In this document: positions 32,836 to 45,747 of the stretch, one piece after another
Layout: each line of letters begins with the position of its first letter
How positions within the stretch are numbered: position 1 is the first letter of the stretch
Assembly (NCBI GenBank): GCA_958496175.1
Contig: OY292279.1
Location: forward strand, 930,001-994,000
Length of the DNA: 64,000 nucleotides
Direction: 5' to 3'
From: Sisyra terminalis
Taxonomy: Eukaryota > Arthropoda > Insecta > Neuroptera > Sisyridae
Position numbers and translations under genes: made by a program
The notes under the pieces: model-generated
What the model was told of the DNA's origin: nothing
The model's database searches: none
The model's input: only the letters and a program-made list of their open reading frames with translations

Positions 32836-33734
32836 TCAACATATCCACTCGGCTACAACTGCACGTGTTTGCATTAAATAAAAACTTATATATAAATATT
32901 TCTCAGATCACAAAATTCAATTTTCTTTCGGGATCGAAATATTTGAAATTTTCCAAAACAAATTGAAACCATAGCTGCTCCATAATACTTCCGGAAAATG
33001 TGTCAATATACATAGTAACATTTTGATGTTTTTCCCCATTTTTTTCGATATTTAAAATTCTAAGAAACGGTAATGCATTGTTGTCGTATGAACAAATATG
33101 TACTGCTCTTCTTTAAAGTAAATCAAAACCAACTATCAACTTTAAGAATTTAATTCCGCCAAAAGAAAACAAAATAAGTTTTCTCGTAAATTCCAATAAG
33201 ATATTCAACTCTTTTGTTGTTGTTGTACTATATTTGTACAATAACATAGGAAATAATATGAGAAATATCGTGAAAAATCATATAGTTTGGTAGGCAATCT
33301 GCTTACACCAATGTACAAAAAAAATAAATGGTTGCATAAATGTTGCACTTAATAACATTTCTCGGGTAATTTTAGGGCTGCTTTATGGTTTAATTTGTAA
33401 TTTGTATGGGTTATTTGAAATTTTTCATAAAAATATAATTCCATCCGTACATGCTGTGCAAATATTTCCGAAAACAAACCACATTTAAGGGATGAAATCT
33501 ACAATCAAAGTGGCAGAAGAAATCATCAAACTTCAAATGTTTCTAACGTCAAGGGATCAAATAAGGGATGGTTTTCGATCCAGATAAAGTTTCGGGTTCG
33601 TAACAATGTATTAAACGATAATATAACAATCTATTTCCAATTCGAGAAAAGAAAATTTTTCACCAAAATAAACCGTGGGTTAACCATCGTTAATTTTTCA
33701 CGAAAATCGTAAACTTTATAAATAAATTATTAAA
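32836..33734 (+). repeat. Mobile-repeat family, diverged piece D next to array 2
   Basis: This continues the flank interrupted by the retrotransposon. 32856-33090 follows, with many changes, 18622-18830 of copy A, including ccatagctgctccat (32969-32983). 33445-33600 resembles 27925-27985 of copy C, 19870-20010 of copy A and, inverted, 21235-21330 beside copy B (tttaagggatgaaatc at 33485). Between them, 33100-33440, nothing was recognised apart from a ttgttgttgt run near 33220. No ORF of note. It leads directly into the first satellite monomer. Confidence 0.65.
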
Positions 33735-35603
33735 CAATGTCCTTCCGTGAGGAGTGGAGTGAAATTTTTTTTATCCTGAGTGCAAAAGGACAACCGCAAT
33801 ATCGTTTCAAACTTTCAAAAAGGACAATTTTCTACGGCATAAAAAGGACATAAGGGATGTTTTCCTCACTAAATTAAAGTTGAATATTATAAACTAACCA
33901 TTCTTAACCACTATGCAAAAATTAAAAAGCATTTGTTACGTATATCTTTAGAAAATTGAAACTGGAAATTAAGTTGTTGAAAGTCTAAGCGAAAAAATTC
34001 GACTGATATTGGGTCATTTAAAGAAGGTGCCTTTTCATTATGAGGTCTAGTTTTCTCAACGGATTTTGAATTAAGGCTATCAAGTGAAATATAATAGGAA
34101 AACAATTTTGTCCTGTGTGCCAAAAGACACCCGCAATATCGTTTCAAACTTTCAAAAAGGACAATTTTCTAATGCATAAAAAGGACATAAGGGATGTTTT
34201 CCTTCACTAAATTAAAGTAGAATATTATAAACTAAACCATTCTTAACCACTATGCAAAAAATAAAAAGCATTTGTTACGTATATCTTTGGAAAATTGAAA
34301 CTGGAAATTAAATTGATGAAAGTCTATGCGAAAAAATTCGACTGATATTGGGTCATTTAAAGAAGGTGACTTTTCATTATGAGGTCTAGTTTTCTCAACG
34401 GATTTTGAATTAAGGCTATCAAGTGAAATATAATAGGAAAACAATTTTGTCCTGTGTGCCAAAAGACACCCGCAATATCGTTTCAAACTTTCAAAAAGGA
34501 CAATTTTCTAATGCATAAAAAGGACATAAGGGATGTTTTCCTTCACTAAATTAAAGTAGAATATTATAAACTAAACCATTCTTAACCACTATGCAAAAAA
34601 TAAAAAGCATTTGTTACGTATATCTTTGGAAAATTGAAACTGGAAATTAAATTGATGAAAGTCTATGCGAAAAAATTCGACTGATATTGGGTCATTTAAC
34701 GAAGGTGACTTTTCATTATGAGGTCTAGTTTTCTCAACGGATTCTGAATTAAGGCTATCAAGTGAAATATAATAGGAAAACAATTTTGTCCTGTGTGCCA
34801 AAAGACACCCGCAATATCGTTTCAAACTTTCAAAAAGGACAATTTTCTAATGCATAAAAAGGACATAAGAGATGTTTTCCTTCACTAAATTAAAGTAGAA
34901 TACTATAAACTAAACCATTCTTAACCACTATGCAAAAAATAAAAAGCATTTGTTACGTATATCTTTGGAAAATTGAAACTGGAAATTAAATTGATGAAAG
35001 TCTATGCGAAAAAATTCGACTGATATTGGGTCATTTAAAGAAGGTGACTTTTCATTATGAGGTCTAGTTTTCTCAACGGATTTTGAATTAAGGCTATCAA
35101 GTGAAATATAATAGGAAAACAATTTTGTCCTGTGTGCCAAAAGACACCCGCAATATCGTTTCAAACTTTCAAAAAGGACAATTTTCTAATGCATAAAAAG
35201 GACATAAGGGATGTTTTCCTCACTAAATTAAAGTTGAATATTATAAACTAAACCTTTCTTAACCACTATGCAAAAAATAAAAAGCATTTGTTACGTACAT
35301 CTTTGGAAAATTGAAACTGGAAATTAAATTGATGAAAGTCTATGCGAAAAAATTCGACTGATATTGGGTCATTTAAAGAAGGAGACTTTTTATTATGAGG
35401 TCTAGTTTTCTCAACGGATTCTGAATTAAGGCTATCAAATGAAATATAATAGGAAAACAATTTTGTCCTGTGTGCCAAAAGACACCCGCAATATCGTTTC
35501 AAACTTTCAAAAAGGACAATTTTCTAATGCATAAAAAGGACATAAGGGATGTTTTCCTCACTAAATTAAAGTTGAATATTATAAACTAAACCATTCTTAA
35601 CCA

Positions 35604-38600
35604 CTATGCAAAAAATAAAAAGCATTTGTTACGTATATCTTTGAAAAATTGAAACTGGAAATTAAATTGTTGAAAGTCTATGCGAAAAAATTCGACTGAT
35701 ATTGGGTCATTTAAAGAAGGTGACTTTTCATTATGAGGTCTAGTTTTCTCAACGGATTCGGAATTAAGGCTATCAAGTGAAATATAATAGGAAAACAATT
35801 TTGTCCTGTGTGCCAAAAGACACCCGCAATATCGTTTCAAACTTTCAAAAAGGACAATTTTCTAATGCATAAAAAGGACATAAGGGATGTTTTCCTCACT
35901 AAATTAAAGTTGAATATTATAAACTAAACCATTCTTAACCACTATGCAAAAAATAAAAAGCATTTGTTAAGTATATCTTTGGAAAATTGAAACTGGAAAT
36001 TAAATTGTTGAAAGTCTAAGCGAAAAATTTCGACTGATATTGGGTCACTTAAAGAAGGTGACTTTTCATTATGAGGTCTAGTTTTCTCAACGGATTCTGA
36101 ATTAAGGCTATCAAGTGAAATATAATTGGAAAACAATTTTGTCCTGTGTGCCAAAAGACACCCGCAATATCGTTTCAAACTTTCAAAACGGACAATTTTC
36201 TAATGCATTTAAAGGACATAAGGGATGTTTTCCTCACTAAATTAAAGTTGAATATTATAAACTAAACCATTCTTAACCACTATGCTAAAAATAAAAAGCA
36301 TTTGTTGCGTATATCTTTGGAAAATTGAAACTGGAAATTAAATTGTTGAAAGTCTATGCGAAAAAATTCGACTGATATTGGGTCATTTAAAGAAGGTGAC
36401 TTTTCATTATGAGGTCTAGTTTTCTCAACGGATTTTGAATTAAGGCTATCAAGTGAAGTATAATAGGAAAACAATTTTGTCCTGTGTGCCAAAAGACACC
36501 CCCAATATCGTTTCAAACTTTCAAAAAGGACAATTTTCTAATGCATAAAAAGGACATAAGGGATGTTTTCCTCACTAAATTAAAGTTGAATATTATAAAC
36601 TAAACCATTCTTAACCACTATGCAAAAAATAAAAAGCATTTGTTTCGTATATCTTTGGAAAATTAAATCTGGAAATTTAATTGTTGAAAGTCTATGCGAA
36701 AAAATTCGACTGATATTGGGTCAATTAAAGAAGGTGACTTTTCATTATGAGGTCTAGTTTTCTCAACGGATTCTGAATTAAGGCTATCAAGTGAAATATA
36801 ATAGGAAAACAATTTTGTCCTGTGTGCCAAAAGACACCCGCAATATCGTTTCAAACTTTCAAAAAGGACAATTTTCTAATGCATATAAAGGACATAAGGG
36901 ATGTTTTCCTCACTAAATTAAAGTTGAATATTATAAACTAAACCATTCTTAACCACTATGCTAAAAATAAAAAGCATTTGTTACGTATATCTTTGGAAAA
37001 TTGAAACTGGAAATTAAATTGTTGAAAGTCTATGCGAAAAAATTCGACTGATATTGGGTCATTTAAAGAAGGTGACTTTTCATTATGAGGTCTAGTTTTA
37101 TCAACGGATTCTGAATTAAGGCTATCAAGTGAAATTATAATAGGAAAACAATTTTGTCCTGTGTGCCAAAAGACACCCGCAATATCGTTTCAAACTTTCA
37201 AAAAGGGCAATTTTCTAATGCATAAAAAGGACATAAGGGATGTTTTCCTCACTAAATTAAAGTTGAATATTATAAACTAAACCATTCTTAACCACTATGC
37301 AAAAAATAAAAAGCATTTGTTACGTATATCTTTGGAAAATTGAAACTGGAAATTAAATTGATGAAAGTCTATGCGAAAAAATTCGACTAATATTGGGTCA
37401 TTTAAAGAAGGTGACTTTTCATTATGAGGTCTAGTTTTCTCAACGGATTTTGAATTAAGGCTATCAAGTGAAATATAATAGGAAAACAATTTTGTCCTGT
37501 GTGCCAAAAGACACCCGCAATATCGTTTCAAACTTTCAAAAAGGACAATTTTCTAATGCATAAAAAGGACATAAGGGATGTTTTCCTCACTAAATTAAAG
37601 TTAAATATTATAAACTAAACCATTCTTAACCACTATGCAAAAAATAAAAAGCATTTGTTACGTATATCTTTGGAAAATTGAAACTGGAAATTAAATTGTT
37701 GAAAGTCTATGCGAAAAAATTCGACTGATATTGGGTCATTTAAAGAAGGTGACTTTTCATTATGAGGTCTAGTTTTCTCAACGGATTTTGAATTAAGGCT
37801 ATCAAGTGAAGTATAATAGGAAAACAATTTTGTCCTGTGTGCCAAAAGACACCCCCAATATCGTTTCAAACTTTCAAAACGGACAATTTTCTAATGCATA
37901 AAAAGGACATAAGGGATGTTTTCCTCACTAAATTAAAGTTGAATATTATAAACTAAACCATTCTTAACCACTATGCAAAAAATAAAAAGCATTTGTTACG
38001 TATATCTTTGGAAAATTGAAACTGGAAATTAAATTGATGAAAGTCTATGCGAAAAATTTCGACTAATATTGGGTCATTTAAAGAAGGTGACTTTTCATTA
38101 TGAGGTCTAGTTTTCTCAACGGATTTTGAATTAAGGCTATCAAGTGAAATATAATAGGAAAACAATTTTGTCCTGTGTGCCAAAAGACACCCCCAATATC
38201 GTTTCAAACTTTCAAAAAGGACAATTTTCTAATGCATAAAAAGGACATAAGGGATGTTTTCCTCACTAAATTAAAGTTGAATATTATAAACTAAACCATT
38301 CTTAACCACTATGCAAAAAATAAAAAGCATTTGTTTCGTATATCTTTGGAAAATTAAATCTGGAAATTTAATTGTTGAAAGTCAATGCGAAAAAATTCGA
38401 CTGATATTGGGTCAATTAAAGAAGGTGACTTTTCATTATGAGGTCTAGTTTTCTCAACGGATTCTGAATTAAGGCTATCAAGTGAAATATAATAGGAAAA
38501 CAATTTTGTCCTGTGTGCCAAAAGACACCCGCAATATCGTTTCAAACTTTCAAAAAGGACAATTTTCTAATGCATATAAAGGACATAAGGGATGTTTTCC

Positions 38601-41600
38601 TCACTAAATTAAAGTTGAATATTATAAACTAAACCATTCTTAACCACTATGCTAAAAATAAAAAGCATTTGTTACGTATATCTTTGGAAAATTGAAACTG
38701 GAAATTAAATTGTTGAAAGTCTATGCGAAAAAATTCGACTGATATTGGGTCATTTAAAGAAGGTGACTTTTCATTATGAGGTCTAGTTTTCTCAACGGAT
38801 TCGGAATTAAGGCTATCAAGTGAAATATAATAGGAAAACAATTTTTTCCTGTGTGCCAAAAGACACCCGCAATATCGTTTCAAACTTTCAAAAAGGACAA
38901 TTTTCTAATGCATAAAAAGGACATAAGGGATGTTTTCCTCACTAAATTAAAGTTGAATATTATAAACTAAACCATTCTTAACCACTATGCAAAAAATAAA
39001 AAGCATTTGTTACGTATATCTTTGGAAAATTGAAACTGGAAATTAAATTGTTGAAAGTCTAAGCGAAAAATTTCGACTGATATTGGGTCATTTAAAGAAG
39101 GTGACTTTTCATTATGAGGTCTAGTTTTCTCAACGGATTTTGAATTAAGGCTATCAAGTGAAATATAATAGGAAAACAATTTTGTCCTGTGTGCCAAAAG
39201 ACACCCGCAATATCGTTTCAAACTTTCAAAAAGGACAATTTTCTAATGCATAAAAAGGACATAAGGGATGTTTTCCTCACTAAATTAAAGTTAAATATTA
39301 TAAACTAAACCATTCTTAACCACTATGCAAAAAATAAAAAGCATTTGTTACGTATATCTTTGGAAAATTGAAACTGGAAATTAAATTGTTGAAAGTCTAT
39401 GCGAAAAAATTCGACTGATATTGGGTCATTTAAAGAAGGTGACTTTTCATTATGAGGTCTAGTTTTATCAACGGATTCTGAATTAAGGCTATCAAGTGAA
39501 ATATAATAGGAAAACAATTTTGTCCTGTGTGCCAAAAGACACCCGCAATATCGTTTCAAACTTTCAAAACGGACAATTTTCTAATGCATATAAAGGACAT
39601 AAGGGATGTTTTCCTCACTAAATTAAAGTTGAATATTATAAACTAAACCATTCTTAACCACTATGCAAAAAATAAAAAGCATTTGTTTCGTATATCTTTG
39701 GAAAATTAAATCTGGAAATTTAATTGTTGAAAGTCTATGCGAAAAAATTCGACTGATATTGGGTCAATTAAAGAAGGTGACTTTTCATTATGAGGTCTAG
39801 TTTTCTCAACGGATTCTGAATTAAGGCTATCAAGTGAAATATAATAGGAAAACAATTTTGTCCTGTGTGCCAAAAGACACCCGCAATATCGTTTCAAACT
39901 TTCAAAAAGGACAATTTTCTAATGCATATAAAGGACATAAGGGATGATTTCCTCACTAAATTAAAGTTGAATATTATAAACTAAACCATTCTTAACCACT
40001 ATGCTAAAAATAAAAAGCATTTGTTACGTATATCTTTGGAAAATTGAAACTGGAAATTAAATTGTTGAAAGTCTATGCGAAAAAATTCGACTGATATTGG
40101 GTCATTTAAAGAAGGTGACTTTTCATTATGAGGTCTAGTTTTATCAACGGATTCTGAATTAAGGCTATCAAGTGAAATTATAATAGGAAAACAATTTTGT
40201 CCTGTGTGCCAAAAGACACCCGCAATATCGTTTCAAACTTTCAAAAAGGGCAATTTTCTAATGCATAAAAAGGACATAAGGGATGTTTTCCTCACTAAAT
40301 TAAAGTTGAATATTATAAACTAAACCATTCTTAACCACTATGCAAAAAATAAAAAGCATTTGTTACGTATATCTTTGGAAAATTGAAACTGGAAATTAAA
40401 TTGATGAAAGTCTATGCGAAAAAATTCGACTAATATTGGGTCATTTAAAGAAGGTGACTTTTCATTATGAGGTCTAGTTTTCTCAACGGATTTTGAATTA
40501 AGGCTATCAAGTGAAATATAATAGGAAAACAATTTTGTCCTGTGTGCCAAAAGACACCCGCAATATCGTTTCAAACTTTCAAAAAGGACAATTTTCTAAT
40601 GCATAAAAAGGACATAAGGGATGTTTTCCTCACTAAATTAAAGTTAAATATTATAAACTAAACCATTCTTAACCACTATGCAAAAAATAAAAAGCATTTG
40701 TTACGTATATCTTTGGAAAATTGAAACTGGAAATTAAATTGTTGAAAGTCTATGCGAAAAAATTCGACTGATATTGGGTCATTTAAAGAAGGTGACTTTT
40801 CATTATGAGGTCTAGTTTTCTCAACGGATTCGGAATTAAGGCTATCAAGTGAAATATAATAGGAAAACAATTTTGTCCTGTGTGCCAAAAGACACCCGCA
40901 ATATCGTTTCAAACTTTCAAAAAGGACAATTTTCTAATGCATAAAAAGGACATAAGGGATGTTTTCCTCACTAAATTAAAGTTGAATATTATAAACTAAA
41001 CCATTCTTAACCACTATGCAAAAAATAAAAAGCATTTGTTAAGTATATCTTTGGAAAATTGAAACTGGAAATTAAATTGTTGAAAGTCTAAGCGAAAAAT
41101 TTCGACTGATATTGGGTCACTTAAAGAAGGTGACTTTTCATTATGAGGTCTAGTTTTCTCAACGGATTCTGAATTAAGGCTATCAAGTGAAATATAATTG
41201 GAAAACAATTTTGTCCTGTGTGCCAAAAGACACCCGCAATATCGTTTCAAACTTTCAAAACGGACAATTTTCTAATGCATTTAAAGGACATAAGGGATGT
41301 TTTCCTCACTAAATTAAAGTTGAATATTATAAACTAAACCATTCTTAACCACTATGCTAAAAATAAAAAGCATTTGTTGCGTATATCTTTGGAAAATTGA
41401 AACTGGAAATTAAATTGTTGAAAGTCTATGCGAAAAAATTCGACTGATATTGGGTCATTTAAAGAAGGTGACTTTTCATTATGAGGTCTAGTTTTCTCAA
41501 CGGATTTTGAATTAAGGCTATCAAGTGAAGTATAATAGGAAAACAATTTTGTCCTGTGTGCCAAAAGACACCCCCAATATCGTTTCAAACTTTCAAAAAG

Positions 41601-44600
41601 GACAATTTTCTAATGCATAAAAAGGACATAAGGGATGTTTTCCTCACTAAATTAAAGTTGAATATTATAAACTAAACCATTCTTAACCACTATGCAAAAA
41701 ATAAAAAGCATTTGTTTCGTATATCTTTGGAAAATTAAATCTGGAAATTTAATTGTTGAAAGTCTATGCGAAAAAATTCGACTGATATTGGGTCAATTAA
41801 AGAAGGTGACTTTTCATTATGAGGTCTAGTTTTCTCAACGGATTCTGAATTAAGGCTATCAAGTGAAATATAATAGGAAAACAATTTTGTCCTGTGTGCC
41901 AAAAGACACCCGCAATATCGTTTCAAACTTTCAAAAAGGACAATTTTCTAATGCATATAAAGGACATAAGGGATGTTTTCCTCACTAAATTAAAGTTGAA
42001 TATTATAAACTAAACCATTCTTAACCACTATGCTAAAAATAAAAAGCATTTGTTACGTATATCTTTGGAAAATTGAAACTGGAAATTAAATTGTTGAAAG
42101 TCTATGCGAAAAAATTCGACTGATATTGGGTCATTTAAAGAAGGTGACTTTTCATTATGAGGTCTAGTTTTATCAACGGATTCTGAATTAAGGCTATCAA
42201 GTGAAATTATAATAGGAAAACAATTTTGTCCTGTGTGCCAAAAGACACCCGCAATATCGTTTCAAACTTTCAAAAAGGGCAATTTTCTAATGCATAAAAA
42301 GGACATAAGGGATGTTTTCCTCACTAAATTAAAGTTGAATATTATAAACTAAACCATTCTTAACCACTATGCAAAAAATAAAAAGCATTTGTTACGTATA
42401 TCTTTGGAAAATTGAAACTGGAAATTAAATTGATGAAAGTCTATGCGAAAAAATTCGACTAATATTGGGTCATTTAAAGAAGGTGACTTTTCATTATGAG
42501 GTCTAGTTTTCTCAACGGATTTTGAATTAAGGCTATCAAGTGAAATATAATAGGAAAACAATTTTGTCCTGTGTGCCAAAAGACACCCGCAATATCGTTT
42601 CAAACTTTCAAAAAGGACAATTTTCTAATGCATAAAAAGGACATAAGGGATGTTTTCCTCACTAAATTAAAGTTAAATATTATAAACTAAACCATTCTTA
42701 ACCACTATGCAAAAAATAAAAAGCATTTGTTACGTATATCTTTGGAAAATTGAAACTGGAAATTAAATTGTTGAAAGTCTATGCGAAAAAATTCGACTGA
42801 TATTGGGTCATTTAAAGAAGGTGACTTTTCATTATGAGGTCTAGTTTTCTCAACGGATTTTGAATTAAGGCTATCAAGTGAAGTATAATAGGAAAACAAT
42901 TTTGTCCTGTGTGCCAAAAGACACCCCCAATATCGTTTCAAACTTTCAAAACGGACAATTTTCTAATGCATAAAAAGGACATAAGGGATGTTTTCCTCAC
43001 TAAATTAAAGTTGAATATTATAAACTAAACCATTCTTAACCACTATGCAAAAAATAAAAAGCATTTGTTACGTATATCTTTGGAAAATTGAAACTGGAAA
43101 TTAAATTGATGAAAGTCTATGCGAAAAATTTCGACTAATATTGGGTCATTTAAAGAAGGTGACTTTTCATTATGAGGTCTAGTTTTCTCAACGGATTTTG
43201 AATTAAGGCTATCAAGTGAAATATAATAGGAAAACAATTTTGTCCTGTGTGCCAAAAGACACCCCCAATATCGTTTCAAACTTTCAAAAAGGACAATTTT
43301 CTAATGCATAAAAAGGACATAAGGGATGTTTTCCTCACTAAATTAAAGTTGAATATTATAAACTAAACCATTCTTAACCACTATGCAAAAAATAAAAAGC
43401 ATTTGTTTCGTATATCTTTGGAAAATTAAATCTGGAAATTTAATTGTTGAAAGTCAATGCGAAAAAATTCGACTGATATTGGGTCAATTAAAGAAGGTGA
43501 CTTTTCATTATGAGGTCTAGTTTTCTCAACGGATTCTGAATTAAGGCTATCAAGTGAAATATAATAGGAAAACAATTTTGTCCTGTGTGCCAAAAGACAC
43601 CCGCAATATCGTTTCAAACTTTCAAAAAGGACAATTTTCTAATGCATATAAAGGACATAAGGGATGTTTTCCTCACTAAATTAAAGTTGAATATTATAAA
43701 CTAAACCATTCTTAACCACTATGCTAAAAATAAAAAGCATTTGTTACGTATATCTTTGGAAAATTGAAACTGGAAATTAAATTGTTGAAAGTCTATGCGA
43801 AAAAATTCGACTGATATTGGGTCATTTAAAGAAGGTGACTTTTCATTATGAGGTCTAGTTTTCTCAACGGATTCGGAATTAAGGCTATCAAGTGAAATAT
43901 AATAGGAAAACAATTTTTTCCTGTGTGCCAAAAGACACCCGCAATATCGTTTCAAACTTTCAAAAAGGACAATTTTCTAATGCATAAAAAGGACATAAGG
44001 GATGTTTTCCTCACTAAATTAAAGTTGAATATTATAAACTAAACCATTCTTAACCACTATGCAAAAAATAAAAAGCATTTGTTACGTATATCTTTGGAAA
44101 ATTGAAACTGGAAATTAAATTGTTGAAAGTCTAAGCGAAAAATTTCGACTGATATTGGGTCATTTAAAGAAGGTGACTTTTCATTATGAGGTCTAGTTTT
44201 CTCAACGGATTTTGAATTAAGGCTATCAAGTGAAATATAATAGGAAAACAATTTTGTCCTGTGTGCCAAAAGACACCCGCAATATCGTTTCAAACTTTCA
44301 AAAAGGACAATTTTCTAATGCATAAAAAGGACATAAGGGATGTTTTCCTCACTAAATTAAAGTTAAATATTATAAACTAAACCATTCTTAACCACTATGC
44401 AAAAAATAAAAAGCATTTGTTACGTATATCTTTGGAAAATTGAAACTGGAAATTAAATTGTTGAAAGTCTATGCGAAAAAATTCGACTGATATTGGGTCA
44501 TTTAAAGAAGGTGACTTTTCATTATGAGGTCTAGTTTTATCAACGGATTCTGAATTAAGGCTATCAAGTGAAATATAATAGGAAAACAATTTTGTCCTGT

Positions 44601-45747
44601 GTGCCAAAAGACACCCGCAATATCGTTTCAAACTTTCAAAACGGACAATTTTCTAATGCATATAAAGGACATAAGGGATGTTTTCCTCACTAAATTAAAG
44701 TTGAATATTATAAACTAAACCATTCTTAACCACTATGCAAAAAATAAAAAGCATTTGTTTCGTATATCTTTGGAAAATTAAATCTGGAAATTTAATTGTT
44801 GAAAGTCTATGCGAAAAAATTCGACTGATATTGGGTCAATTAAAGAAGGTGACTTTTCATTATGAGGTCTAGTTTTCTCAACGGATTCTGAATTAAGGCT
44901 ATCAAGTGAAATATAATAGGAAAACAATTTTGTCCTGTGTGCCAAAAGACACCCGCAATATCGTTTCAAACTTTCAAAAAGGACAATTTTCTAATGCATA
45001 TAAAGGACATAAGGGATGATTTCCTCACTAAATTAAAGTTGAATATTATAAACTAAACCATTCTTAACCACTATGCTAAAAATAAAAAGCATTTGTTACG
45101 TATATCTTTGGAAAATTGAAACTGGAAATTAAATTGTTGAAAGTCTATGCGAAAAAATTCGACTGATATTGGGTCATTTAAAGAAGGTGACTTTTCATTA
45201 TGAGGTCTAGTTTTATCAACGGATTCTGAATTAAGGCTATCAAGTGAAATTATAATAGGAAAACAATTTTGTCCTGTGTGCCAAAAGACACCCGCAATAT
45301 CGTTTCAAACTTTCAAAAAGGGCAATTTTCTAATGCATAAAAAGGACATAAGGGATGTTTTCCTCACTAAATTAAAGTTGAATATTATAAACTAAACCAT
45401 TCTTAACCACTATGCAAAAAATAAAAAGCATTTGTTACGTATATCTTTGGAAAATTGAAACTGGAAATTAAATTGATGAAAGTCTATGCGAAAAAATTCG
45501 ACTAATATTGGGTCATTTAAAGAAGGTGACTTTTCATTATGAGGTCTAGTTTTCTCAACGGATTTTGAATTAAGGCTATCAAGTGAAATATAATAGGAAA
45601 ACAATTTTGTCCTGTGTGCCAAAAGACACCCGCAATATCGTTTCAAACTTTCAAAAAGGACAATTTTCTAATGCATAAAAAGGACATAAGGGATGTTTTC
45701 CTCACTAAATTAAAGTTAAATATTATAAACTAAACCATTCTTAACCA
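35604..45747 (+). repeat. Fifteen-monomer (5,072-bp) higher-order repeat, two copies
   Basis: Private variants recur at exactly 5,072 bases: taatgcattt at 36201 and 41273, an extra t in gaaattataatagg at 37131 and 42203 and again at 40174 and 45246, caattttttcc at 38839 and 43911, gggatgat at 39941 and 45013. The copies are about 35604-40675 and 40676-45747 and differ at few places (for example ctttgaaaaa near 35640 against ctttggaaaa). The extra base inside two of the monomers explains why the unit is two bases longer than 15 x 338. High similarity implies a recent duplication. Confidence 0.9.

Larger units (their letters stand above)
28066..32855 (-). other. tRNA-like segment split by the retrotransposon
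   Basis: On the minus strand an A box tagccgagtggatat (32855-32841) and a B box ggttcgaacct (28076-28066) are separated by the inserted element. Without it and one target duplication they would be about 50 bases apart, and the joined order matches 20017-20065. Beyond the A box, 32856-32983 resembles the flank of the tRNA-like segments of copies A and C, including ccatagctgctccat at 32969-32983. Confidence 0.45.

Noticed and set aside
17604..33734. The whole island as one simple insertion into a single satellite array
   Set aside because: No target duplication is seen at the two edges, the left edge truncates copy A, and the right edge begins with an element-type monomer; several events are needed.
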